DNA of 5,620 nucleotides from Rhizobiales bacterium UBA697 (GTDB lineage: Bacteria; Pseudomonadota; Alphaproteobacteria; Rhizobiales; Ancalomicrobiaceae). The position numbers were made by a program, and so were the translations under genes. Each line of letters opens with the position of its first letter. Positions within the stretch are counted from its first letter, which is position 1. The stretch spans positions 1-5,620 of the forward strand of contig DBMN01000123.1 in the NCBI GenBank assembly GCA_002298965.1, in the 5' to 3' direction. Of this stretch, positions 1-5,620 are shown piece after piece. The notes below the pieces were generated by a model. It saw only the letters and a list, made by a program, of their open reading frames with translations, made no database searches and was not told the origin of the DNA.

Positions 1-1
1 A

Positions 2-1702
2 TCGCTCGCCCAGAACGTCAAGGTCGGCCCGCCGCGTGCCGACCGACCGCGCGCCGGCGGCACCAATGCGCGGATCGACGGCATCGCCAAGGCGACGGCG
101 TCGGTCCGCATCGTCAACGAGAGCGTGCTCGCCGCCGCCCTGATCGTCGCCCGCGCCCGCTTCGGCATGGCCGGCGGCGCCCGTGGCCCGGCCGCCCGCC
201 CGCGCGACCGCTTCGAGCCGAAGACCTTCGCCGAACTCGAGCGCGACGGTCTCGTCGCTCGCGGCGTCTTCCGCGAAAGGCAAGTCGAGGCCGCCTTCGT
301 CGGCACGGCGGGCGCCGGTCTCGACCCGGTCGCGCGCACCACGCCCGATGCCGTCCATGCCGACCTGCGCGTCGCGCTGCTCAACGTCCCGACGGTCGGC
401 GTCAATCTCCTCGGCCGGGCGCGCTGGCAGCATCTGCTGGAGCGTCGGCCCGGCTCGCATCTCCTCTTCGTGTCGATGGGCGGCCGTGCCCGTCCCTTCG
501 ACGACGGCTGGGTCCACGGCGCGACGCCCGATGTCTTCCGCCTGTCGCAGGACGGGCTCGCCCTCGACCTGAAGGACGTCGTCTACGAGCACGACCTCGC
601 CGCCCCGGACGCGCCGAGCGATCCCTTCGTGGTGCTCGAAGTCTTCGAGGGCGCCGGCTTCGACCCCGGCCGCCCCTTCGAATTCGCCCATCGCATCGTC
701 CGCGAGAAGGGGCAGGTCTATCCCGAACGCATCCCAGCCGACGTCGCCCTGACGGTGAAATGGCCGGAGACATGGTTCGAGGCCGGCGTGGAATCGACGG
801 AAGCCACCGGCTGGCGCTCGATCTGGGTCGATCGCCGTGCCGATCTCGCGGTGCTCGGAGCAGCACTCGCGTTGCTCTTCGTCGTGCTGACGATGCAGCC
901 GAGAACCATGCGCCACCCGCGCCTCGTCGCGGCCTTCCGCTGGGCCTATCTCGCCTTCACCCTGGTGGTGATCGGCTGGATCTTCCAGGCGCAGCTGTCG
1001 ATCGTCACGCTCGGCGGTCTCGTCAAGGCGGCGCTCGTCACCCACGACTTCGTCTTCCTGCTGTGGGATCCGCCGAGCCTCGTGCTCTGGGCCGTGGTGA
1101 TCGTCACCGCGACCGTCTGGGGCCGCGGCACCTTCTGCGGCTGGCTCTGCCCCTTCGGCGCGCTGCAGGAATTCGTCGCGGCGATCGGCACCCGGCTGCG
1201 CCTGCCGCGCCTGCGCGTGCCCGAGCGGTTGGACACGGAGCTGCGACGGCTGAAGTACCTCGTGCTCCTCGGCTTCGTCGCGGTCGCGGCCTTCGCGCCG
1301 GCAAAGGTCGAGGTCGCCGCCGAGGTCGAACCCTTCAAGACGGCGATCACGCTGATCTTCCAGCGCGCCTGGCCGGCGGTGCTCTGGGTGGTCGTGCTGC
1401 TCGCCGCCAACCTCTTCGTCTACAAGGCCTTCTGCCGCTGGCTCTGCCCGCTCGGCGCCTTCGTCGCCATCCTCGGCCGGCTGCGCCGTTTCGACTGGAT
1501 CGCGAGACGGGTCGAATGCGGCTCGCCCTGCCGGCTGTGCGAACGCACCTGCCGCTACGGCGCCATCGCCCGCGACGGCGGCATCGACTACGCCGAGTGT
1601 TTCCAATGCATGGACTGTGTCGTCGTCCACGAGGACGCCAAGACCTGCGTGCCGCTGGTTCTGGCGGCGCGCCGGGCGACGCGCGAGGAGAAGGCCGCAT
1701 GA
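2..1702 (+). CDS. nosR: NosR/NirI-family membrane FMN and iron-sulfur protein, 5' end missing
   Basis: The reading frame is open from the left window edge, so the true start lies outside; a GTG at 125 is not the start, because family-like sequence runs upstream of it. The visible 566 residues begin inside the periplasmic FMN-binding domain (D26-G-I-A-K-A-T32, with T32 the expected FMN-carrying Thr). A NosR-like periplasmic stretch follows, then about five or six membrane segments between residues ~280 and 475. There are two C-x3-CP motifs (C379/C383 in FCGWLCP; C478/C482 in FCRWLCP) and a cytoplasmic C-terminus with two [4Fe-4S]-type clusters (C506, C510, C513, C517 and C533, C536, C539, C549). 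Family members run about 640-730 residues, so roughly 100-160 are missing. NosR supports electron supply to N2O reductase and nos expression; NirI plays a comparable role for nitrite reductase. The stop overlaps the next gene by ATGA. Family assignment is firm; nosR versus nirI is not settled. Confidence 0.9.
   Translation, partial: SLAQNVKVGPPRADRPRAGGTNARIDGIAKATASVRIVNESVLAAALIVARARFGMAGGARGPAARPRDRFEPKTFAELERDGLVARGVFRERQVEAAFVGTAGAGLDPVARTTPDAVHADLRVALLNVPTVGVNLLGRARWQHLLERRPGSHLLFVSMGGRARPFDDGWVHGATPDVFRLSQDGLALDLKDVVYEHDLAAPDAPSDPFVVLEVFEGAGFDPGRPFEFAHRIVREKGQVYPERIPADVALTVKWPETWFEAGVESTEATGWRSIWVDRRADLAVLGAALALLFVVLTMQPRTMRHPRLVAAFRWAYLAFTLVVIGWIFQAQLSIVTLGGLVKAALVTHDFVFLLWDPPSLVLWAVVIVTATVWGRGTFCGWLCPFGALQEFVAAIGTRLRLPRLRVPERLDTELRRLKYLVLLGFVAVAAFAPAKVEVAAEVEPFKTAITLIFQRAWPAVLWVVVLLAANLFVYKAFCRWLCPLGAFVAILGRLRRFDWIARRVECGSPCRLCERTCRYGAIARDGGIDYAECFQCMDCVVVHEDAKTCVPLVLAARRATREEKAA
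1687..1702 (+). promoter_or_regulatory. Ribosome binding site and ATGA overlap fixing the nosX start
   Basis: GGAG at 1687-1690 sits eight bases before the ATG at 1699, whose last three bases of ATGA form the upstream stop. This decides the start against the much longer open frame and suggests translational coupling. Confidence 0.8.
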
Positions 1703-2727
1703 GATCCGATCGATCGACGAAGCCGTCGCGACGCGACGCCCTCGCGCTCCTCGCCCTCGGCGCGACCGGCGCCGGCGCGCTCGGCGTCGCTCTGGCCGGG
1801 GAGGGGCGGGAGGCGCCGATCGTCCGCCGCTCCGGCCTCGCCTTCGGCACCACGGTCTCGGTCGCCGCGGTCGACGACGGCCGCGGTGCGGCCGGGTTCG
1901 CCCGCGTCTTCGGCGACGCCTTCGCCGCGATCCGCGCGGTGCAGAAGGCGGCCGATCTCTTCGATCCGAAGTCCGAACTCTCGCGCCTCAACCGCGACGG
2001 CCGGCTCGAGGCGCCGTCCGCCGATCTCGTCGCGCTGGTCGATCATGCCCTCGCTCTGGCGCAGGCGAGCGACGGCGCCTTCGACCCGACGATGCAGCCG
2101 ATCTGGGCCGCCTGGCGCAATGCCGACGGCTGGCCCGACGAGGCCGATCTCGCCCGTGCCCGCGCACTCGTCGACCATCGGGCGGTGCATCTCTCCGAAG
2201 ACGGTATCCGCTTCGAGCGCCCCGGCATGGCGATGACCCTCAACGCGCTGGCGCAGGGCCATGCCGCCGACCGGGTGGCGGCGATCTTGCGCGATCACGG
2301 CATCGCCGACGCCTTCGTCGACACCGGCGAGATCGGCGTCCGCGGCCGCCGCTCGCCCGGCCGGCCGTGGCGGGTCGGGGTCGAAGAGGCCCACGCGCGC
2401 GACCGGCTGATGGGGCGGATCGCCGTCGCGGACGCCCGTTTCGTCGCGACCTCGGCCGACGACCGGACGTTCTGGCGGCCGGACTTCTCCGAGCACCACA
2501 TCGTCGAGCCGTGGTCGGGTCATTCGCCGCGCGGCGTGGCGGAAGTGGTGGTGACGGCGGCCTCCGGCCTCGTCGCCGACGGTCTGTCGACCGCGCTGAT
2601 GGTCATGGGCACGGGGGGCGAGGCGGGACGTCGTCTCGTCGCCGCGGCGGGCGATGCCGGCGCGCTGGTGATCGCGAAGTCGGGCGAGACGACGGTCCTC
2701 GGCACGTTTCCGCCGATCGAGGGCTGA
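1699..2727 (+). CDS. nosX: NosX/NirX-type FAD:protein FMN transferase (ApbE family), Tat-exported
   Basis: This 342-residue protein should transfer FMN from FAD to a Thr of a partner protein in the periplasm, most likely the NosR/NirI product encoded just upstream. The N-terminus has a twin-arginine signal (S10-R11-R12-D-A-L followed by a hydrophobic Ala/Leu/Gly run to about residue 33). ApbE family marks follow in order: F49-G-T near the mature start, S92-ELSRLN98, F128-DPTM-x-P134, L181-NALAQG187 with DRV, V207-DTGE211, H267-IVEPWSG and the metal-binding D294-GLSTAL with D294 and T298. LNALAQG in place of the common DLGGIAKG is the pattern I associate with NosX-type members. The ATG at 1699 overlaps the upstream TGA (ATGA) and has GGAG eight bases before it, so translation is probably coupled. 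The frame stays open far upstream, but that part is only a shadow of nosR. NirX is the alternative name. Confidence 0.9.
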   Translation: MRSDRSTKPSRRDALALLALGATGAGALGVALAGEGREAPIVRRSGLAFGTTVSVAAVDDGRGAAGFARVFGDAFAAIRAVQKAADLFDPKSELSRLNRDGRLEAPSADLVALVDHALALAQASDGAFDPTMQPIWAAWRNADGWPDEADLARARALVDHRAVHLSEDGIRFERPGMAMTLNALAQGHAADRVAAILRDHGIADAFVDTGEIGVRGRRSPGRPWRVGVEEAHARDRLMGRIAVADARFVATSADDRTFWRPDFSEHHIVEPWSGHSPRGVAEVVVTAASGLVADGLSTALMVMGTGGEAGRRLVAAAGDAGALVIAKSGETTVLGTFPPIEG

Positions 2728-2756
2728 ACCGGGGTTTTCGTCGAGCGCTTCGCGCG

Positions 2757-2806
2757 CCCCCTCATCCGCCCTTCGGGCACCTTCTCCCGCAAGGGGAGAA
2801 GGGGGA
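2757..2806. repeat. Two-hairpin palindromic intergenic repeat
   Basis: A run beginning CCCCTCATCCGCCC contains a small hairpin, GCCC-TTC-GGGC (2768-2778), and then a strong one with 9-bp arms, CCTTCTCCC at 2780-2788 and GGGAGAAGG at 2794-2802, around a GCAAG loop. From memory this wording closely resembles a dispersed repeat scattered between genes in many alphaproteobacterial genomes; copy number here cannot be judged from one window. It lies between two convergent genes. Confidence 0.75.
2780..2802. terminator. Possible bidirectional terminator hairpin
   Basis: The 9-bp GC-rich stem with a 5-base loop lies 52 bases past the nosX stop and 24 bases past the stop of the convergent gene on the other strand. 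There is no T run on either side, so classical intrinsic termination is doubtful. The position between converging genes is the main support. Confidence 0.4.
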
Positions 2807-2826
2807 GTGCGCGGCGACGTCCGAGA

Positions 2827-3489
2827 CTACGGCGTTGCGGCCCTGGCGCCTGGAGGACGCTCCGCAAGACGACGCGCGGAAGCCGTGCGACCGATCCGCG
2901 AGACCGCAGCGGCGAGTTCGCCGTGTCGCAACGGGCCTGCCGCGCGGTCGGGATCGCGTTCGACGAGCTTCTTCAGCGACGGAAGCGTGATCGAGTGTTG
3001 CGAGCGCTGGTACCCGTCGATCAGGGATGTGGCGACGACATGGAATTCCCATTGCTCCATGCGCAACGGATCGATCGTCGCCGGATCGAGATGACTCAAT
3101 ATGCAGAATACATATAAATCGGAAAAGCGGCCGACCTGCTCCGAAATCATGTTCGTCTCGGCATCCCAGTATTGCGATGCCTTGATCGAGAACGAGATCG
3201 ACGAGTGCTTCTTCTGGTGCCAGCTCTGGACGTAGGCGGCCGACTTCACCTCGATCCGCAGGCCTGCCGCGGTGGTGAGGTCCCAAGCCTGCCATTCCTC
3301 GCGCACGCGGGAAAAGTCGACACCGATCGCCGAACCGACGACGAACTCGGCGAACCGCCCTCGTGTGGCGTTGCTGACGAGGTCGGATACGCTCCATCGC
3401 CAGAAGTCGAGCAGGGCGTGTCCGATGGGCCGTCCATCGAACGTCAGCTGTTCCGAGCCAGTCTTTCGATAGACATGAGGACGTTCCAT
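2827..3489 (-). CDS. Uncharacterised protein with PD-(D/E)XK nuclease-like core
   Basis: I do not recognise a named gene. The 220-residue product has the layout of a PD-(D/E)XK nuclease fold: E48 in a helix (RGRFAEFVVG), D70 in EWQAWDLTT, then E80-V-K82 in a beta strand (GLRIEVKSAAY). A basic/polar stretch (S89-W-H-Q-K-K) and a hydrophobic strand (LYVFCILSH, 125-133) follow. A conserved-looking QWEFHVVAT segment lies at 146-154. The last ~40 residues are Arg/Ala-rich and low in complexity, so they may not be part of the fold. The start at 3489 is supported by AGAGG about eight bases upstream. The gene begins 43 bases after the mgtE stop on the same strand and probably shares its transcript. 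Residues 124-133 use rare AT-rich codons unlike the neighbours. A DNA-cleaving or repair role is inference only; the gene stands without a recognisable methylase or helicase partner here. Confidence 0.75.
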   Translation of the reverse strand: MERPHVYRKTGSEQLTFDGRPIGHALLDFWRWSVSDLVSNATRGRFAEFVVGSAIGVDFSRVREEWQAWDLTTAAGLRIEVKSAAYVQSWHQKKHSSISFSIKASQYWDAETNMISEQVGRFSDLYVFCILSHLDPATIDPLRMEQWEFHVVATSLIDGYQRSQHSITLPSLKKLVERDPDRAAGPLRHGELAAAVSRIGRTASARRLAERPPGARAATP

Positions 3490-3532
3490 CGACGCACCTC
3501 TCGAATCTCGCGCGGCAACGACCGCCTCCGCC

Positions 3533-5050
3533 TCACGCGATGTGGTACCACCACGTCGCGAACCCCAGCACCGCGAAGAAGCCGACGCAGTCGGTGACGG
3601 TCGTCACGAAGACGCCGGAGATCACCGCCGGGTCGCCGCCGATCTTGTCGATCACCAGCGGGATGCCGACGCCGGCGAGGCCTGCGGCGATCAGGTTCGT
3701 CACCATCGCCCCACCGACCACCAGACCGAGCTGGACGTCGCGGTACCAGCCCCAGACGCTCGCCCCGACGATCACCGCGAAGGCGAGACCGTTGAGGAAG
3801 GCGACCATGACCTCGCGGTTGACGAAGCGGGTGATGTTGAGGCTGCCGACCTCGCGGGTGGCGAGCGCGCGCACCGCGACGGTCATGGTCTGGGTGGCGG
3901 CGACGCAGCCCTGCCCCGCCACCACCGGCCCCATGGCGGCGAGCGCCACGATCTTGGCGATCGTGTCCTCGAAGAGGCCGATGACGGAGGCGGCGAGGAA
4001 CGCCGTCAGCAGGTTCACGAAGAGCCAGGCGAAGCGGTTCTTGGTGGTGGTGGCGACGCTGTCGGAGATCTCTTCGTCGCCGACGCCGGCGAGCGCGCGC
4101 ATGTCCTCTTCGGCCTCTTCCTCGACGACGTCGACCACGTCGTCGGCGGTGACGACGCCGACGAGGCGCTCGTTCTCGTCGAGAACCGGCAGCGAGATGA
4201 GGTTGTAGTGGGTGAAGCGGCGGGCGACGTCCTCGCGGTCCTCGTCGACATGGGCGGTGATGCGATCCTCGTCGACGAGATCGCCCATCGCCACCATGCG
4301 CTTGGAACGCAGCAACCGATCGAGCGCCACCGTGCCGACGAGGCGGAAGCCGCCGTCGACGACGTGGACCTCGTAGAAGTCCTCCGGCAGATCCTCGGTC
4401 TCGCGGCAGTAGTCGATCACCTGCCCCACCGTCCAGGTCGGCGGCACGGCGATGAACTCCGTCTGCATCAGACGGCCGGCGGATTCCTCCGGGTAGTCGA
4501 GCGAACGGACGAGGCCGACGCGCTCGGCCACGGGGATGCGATCGAGGATCGCCTCGCGGTCCTCGTCGTCGAGGTCTTCGAGGATGTGGACGGCGTCGTC
4601 GCTGTCGAGGTCGCGCACGCCCTCGACGACGGTGTCCTGCGGCAGGTCCTCGATCAGCTGGACGCGGACCGTCTCGTCGAGGTCGACGAGGGCGGAGAAG
4701 TCGAAGTCCTCGCCCATCAGGCGGACGAGTTCGGGGCGCTGGTCGGCGGAGAGCGCGCCGATCAGGGCGGCGAGGTCGGATTCGTGCAGGTCGGCGGCGA
4801 GGTCGTGCAGACGGTCGGCGTCCTGCGCCTCGATCGCGGCGGCGACGGCGGTGCGGAAGGCGCGGGTGAGATCGCCGTCCTCGTCGTGGATCGGCGGATG
4901 TTCCTCGATCGACGCCTCTTCGACGACGACGGGCGCCTCGGCCTCGACCGGGGGCGCGACGGCTTCGGCGGCCTCGGGAGCGGGCGCGGCGGGTTCGGGG
5001 GCGACGGCTTCGGGTCGGGCCGCGACGCGCGCCTTTTCCTCGTCGGTCAT
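3533..5050 (-). CDS. mgtE: Magnesium transporter/channel MgtE
   Basis: This 505-residue inner-membrane protein should import Mg2+, gated by its own cytoplasmic Mg2+-sensing part. A disordered Ala/Pro/Glu-rich leader (about 10-55) precedes the acidic helical MgtE N domain (about 60-195). Then come two CBS domains (about 197-255 and 258-312), a connecting plug helix rich in Glu/Asp (310-335), and five membrane segments from about 340 to 502. T483-T-V-T-D487 carries the Asp that corresponds to the pore Asp of the family. The signature usually written GMGGNAGTQ reads G379-QGCVAATQ387 here. The ATG at 5050 is preferred over one 25 codons upstream because GGGAGGG lies about six bases before it and the upstream extension is Arg-rich with no family look. 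Length is slightly above the usual ~450 because of the leader. The gene is followed by the nuclease-like gene after 43 bases. Confidence 0.95.
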   Translation of the reverse strand: MTDEEKARVAARPEAVAPEPAAPAPEAAEAVAPPVEAEAPVVVEEASIEEHPPIHDEDGDLTRAFRTAVAAAIEAQDADRLHDLAADLHESDLAALIGALSADQRPELVRLMGEDFDFSALVDLDETVRVQLIEDLPQDTVVEGVRDLDSDDAVHILEDLDDEDREAILDRIPVAERVGLVRSLDYPEESAGRLMQTEFIAVPPTWTVGQVIDYCRETEDLPEDFYEVHVVDGGFRLVGTVALDRLLRSKRMVAMGDLVDEDRITAHVDEDREDVARRFTHYNLISLPVLDENERLVGVVTADDVVDVVEEEAEEDMRALAGVGDEEISDSVATTTKNRFAWLFVNLLTAFLAASVIGLFEDTIAKIVALAAMGPVVAGQGCVAATQTMTVAVRALATREVGSLNITRFVNREVMVAFLNGLAFAVIVGASVWGWYRDVQLGLVVGGAMVTNLIAAGLAGVGIPLVIDKIGGDPAVISGVFVTTVTDCVGFFAVLGFATWWYHIA

Positions 5051-5063
5051 GGAGCCCTCCCGC
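5051..5063 (-). promoter_or_regulatory. Ribosome binding site deciding the mgtE start
   Basis: Read on the minus strand, GGGAGGGCTCC directly precedes the ATG at 5050, placing the purine core about five to six bases away. No comparable site precedes the upstream in-frame ATG at 5125. Confidence 0.7.
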
Positions 5064-5111
5064 CCTCGCGCGGCCCGGCGCCGCCGCTCCGATCTAGCCC
5101 CGCCGAAGGCA

Positions 5112-5125
5112 TTGCGCCAGCGCAA
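5112..5125. promoter_or_regulatory. Perfect palindrome, candidate operator upstream of mgtE
   Basis: TTGCGC-CA-GCGCAA has 6-bp arms and a 2-base centre, 62-75 bases upstream of the mgtE start. On the minus strand it is preceded by a run of six T. The size suits a dimeric regulator, but a short hairpin with no function is possible. No regulator is named. Confidence 0.35.
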
Positions 5126-5252
5126 AAAACGCTATGTCGCCGGCTTTGCCGGACCGGTCGGGCGGGCCGCCGTCCGGGACCGCCGACGCGCTCGGGATTC
5201 CGTCCGATTTCGCCATGGTCCGGCCATTTCGCCGGGTCAGAGTGTGACCTCG

Positions 5253-5267
5253 TTAACGCGGCGTTGA
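5253..5267 (+). promoter_or_regulatory. CtrA-like box TTAA-N7-TTGA
   Basis: TTAA at 5253-5256 and TTGA at 5264-5267 are separated by exactly seven bases, one mismatch from the alphaproteobacterial CtrA consensus TTAA-N7-TTAA. The second half overlaps a -35-like TTGAGA. TTAA is rare in this GC-rich window; the only other copy I saw lies 33 bases downstream. Confidence 0.35.
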
Positions 5268-5292
5268 GAGAATCGACGCCAGCATGCTTAAC
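5264..5292 (+). promoter_or_regulatory. Candidate promoter for the secreted-protein gene
   Basis: TTGAGA (5264-5269, five of six matches to TTGACA) is followed after 17 bases by CTTAAC (5287-5292), a weak -10. It would give a leader of about 165 bases before the ATG at 5464. The -10 fit is poor, so confidence is low. Confidence 0.35.
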
Positions 5293-5463
5293 GAGACCTT
5301 GCGCGCGGGGGTGGTTCGGCGCATCCCGGATGTCACAGCACGACAACGGGCCGGACCCGACGCGCCGCGAGCGTCTCCACGAGAGCGTCGCGCGCCGGAA
5401 GGACCGCGACGGCGTCGTCGTTTCGACCGATCGTCCGGACGGGGCGAGGTTGCGGAGAAGATC

Positions 5464-5620
5464 ATGCGTCGTTCGATCGCGCGGACAGCGTCCGCCATCA
5501 TCGGTGGAACCCTCGTCTGCGGCGTCGCCGGTGCGGCGCTCGCGCAGGACGGGGCTCCGGTCCTGCTCGGCGTTCCGCGCCCGGCCGCCGCCGTCCAGCC
5601 CGCTCCCGCCAAGCCGAAGA
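5464..5620 (+). CDS. Secreted or periplasmic protein, 3' end missing
   Basis: Only the first 52 residues are visible, so the function is unknown. They form a clear Sec signal peptide: basic MRRSIAR, a hydrophobic core to about residue 24, and an A25-L-A27 cleavage site before QDGAP. A Pro/Ala-rich mature start follows, ending PAPAKPK at the edge, which suggests a flexible linker before a folded part. GGAG at 5454-5457 lies six bases before the ATG, a good ribosome binding site. The frame is open back to an ATG at 5284 (in-frame TAA at 5254), but that 60-residue extension is Arg-rich, would bury the signal peptide and has no good ribosome site, so 5464 is chosen. It is divergent from mgtE. Confidence 0.75.
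   Translation, partial: MRRSIARTASAIIGGTLVCGVAGAALAQDGAPVLLGVPRPAAAVQPAPAKPK

Larger units (their letters stand above)
5051..5463. other. Divergent intergenic region between mgtE and the secreted-protein gene
   Basis: This 413-base stretch carries no convincing gene. It holds the mgtE ribosome site, the 14-base palindrome at 5112-5125, a small CCGGC-TTT-GCCGG hairpin at 5140-5152, the CtrA-like box and candidate promoter at 5253-5292, and the ribosome site of the downstream gene at 5454-5457. I see nothing distinct between about 5300 and 5450. Confidence 0.6.

Noticed and set aside
760..1698. Long upstream extension of the nosX frame
   Set aside because: It lies wholly inside nosR in another frame, is Arg/Ala/Pro-rich as shadows of GC-rich genes are, and nosX has its own ribosome site and Tat signal at 1699.
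1588..2523. 311-codon open frame on the minus strand opposite nosX
   Set aside because: It is antisense to clear NosR and ApbE-family coding sequence, with Arg/Asp-rich composition typical of a shadow frame and no family look.
2762..3397. 211-codon minus-strand frame overlapping the nuclease-like gene
   Set aside because: It is Arg-rich, runs through the intergenic repeat, and lacks the motif order and ribosome site of the 2827-3489 frame.
5051..5125. 25-codon N-terminal extension of mgtE from the ATG at 5125
   Set aside because: The added residues are Arg-rich without family resemblance, and the strong GGGAGGG site points to the ATG at 5050.
5140..5152. CCGGC-TTT-GCCGG hairpin as terminator or Mg2+ riboswitch part
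   Set aside because: A lone 5-bp stem is expected by chance in GC-rich DNA, no T run follows directly, and I see no larger conserved riboswitch fold in the mgtE leader.
5284..5463. In-frame upstream ATG extending the secreted protein by 60 residues
   Set aside because: The extension is Arg/Pro-rich, would place the signal peptide internally, overlaps the candidate -10, and has a poorer ribosome site than 5464.

Overview
This is a GC-rich window (most codons end in G or C) from an alphaproteobacterium, probably of the Hyphomicrobiales type. That placement rests on codon use, a NosR/NirI–NosX pair that points to denitrification, an alphaproteobacterial-style intergenic hairpin repeat and a CtrA-like box. 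It is an inference, not a sequence match.

Left part (1-2727, + strand): the C-terminal three quarters or so of a NosR/NirI-family membrane flavo-iron-sulfur protein, cut at the left edge. It overlaps by ATGA a complete nosX-type gene for a Tat-exported FAD:protein FMN transferase of the ApbE family. The two belong together: the NosX-type enzyme would attach FMN to the NosR-type periplasmic domain, which helps feed electrons to, and control, periplasmic denitrification (N2O reductase, or nitrite reductase if the pair is nirI-nirX). No nosZDFYL lies between them, which is unusual for a nos operon and leaves the nos/nir assignment open.

Middle (2728-2826): a short convergent intergenic stretch holding a two-hairpin palindromic repeat that could end transcription from both sides.

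Right-middle (5050 down to 2827, - strand): mgtE, a complete CBS-regulated Mg2+ channel/transporter. It is followed after 43 bases by a 220-codon gene of unrecognised function that shows a plausible PD-(D/E)XK nuclease core (E48, D70, E80-x-K82) and a striking run of AT-rich, rare codons. The two genes look like one transcription unit.

Right end (5051-5620): a 413-base divergent intergenic region. It holds a perfect 6-bp-arm palindrome just upstream of mgtE and, on the + strand, a TTAA-N7-TTGA box overlapping a -35-like hexamer. It leads to a secreted-protein gene with a clear ribosome binding site and signal peptide, cut off by the window edge.

No RNA genes, CRISPR arrays or insertion sequences were seen. 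The least explained items are the PD-(D/E)XK-like gene, the direct nosR-nosX fusion of gene order, and a departure from consensus in the MgtE pore signature.
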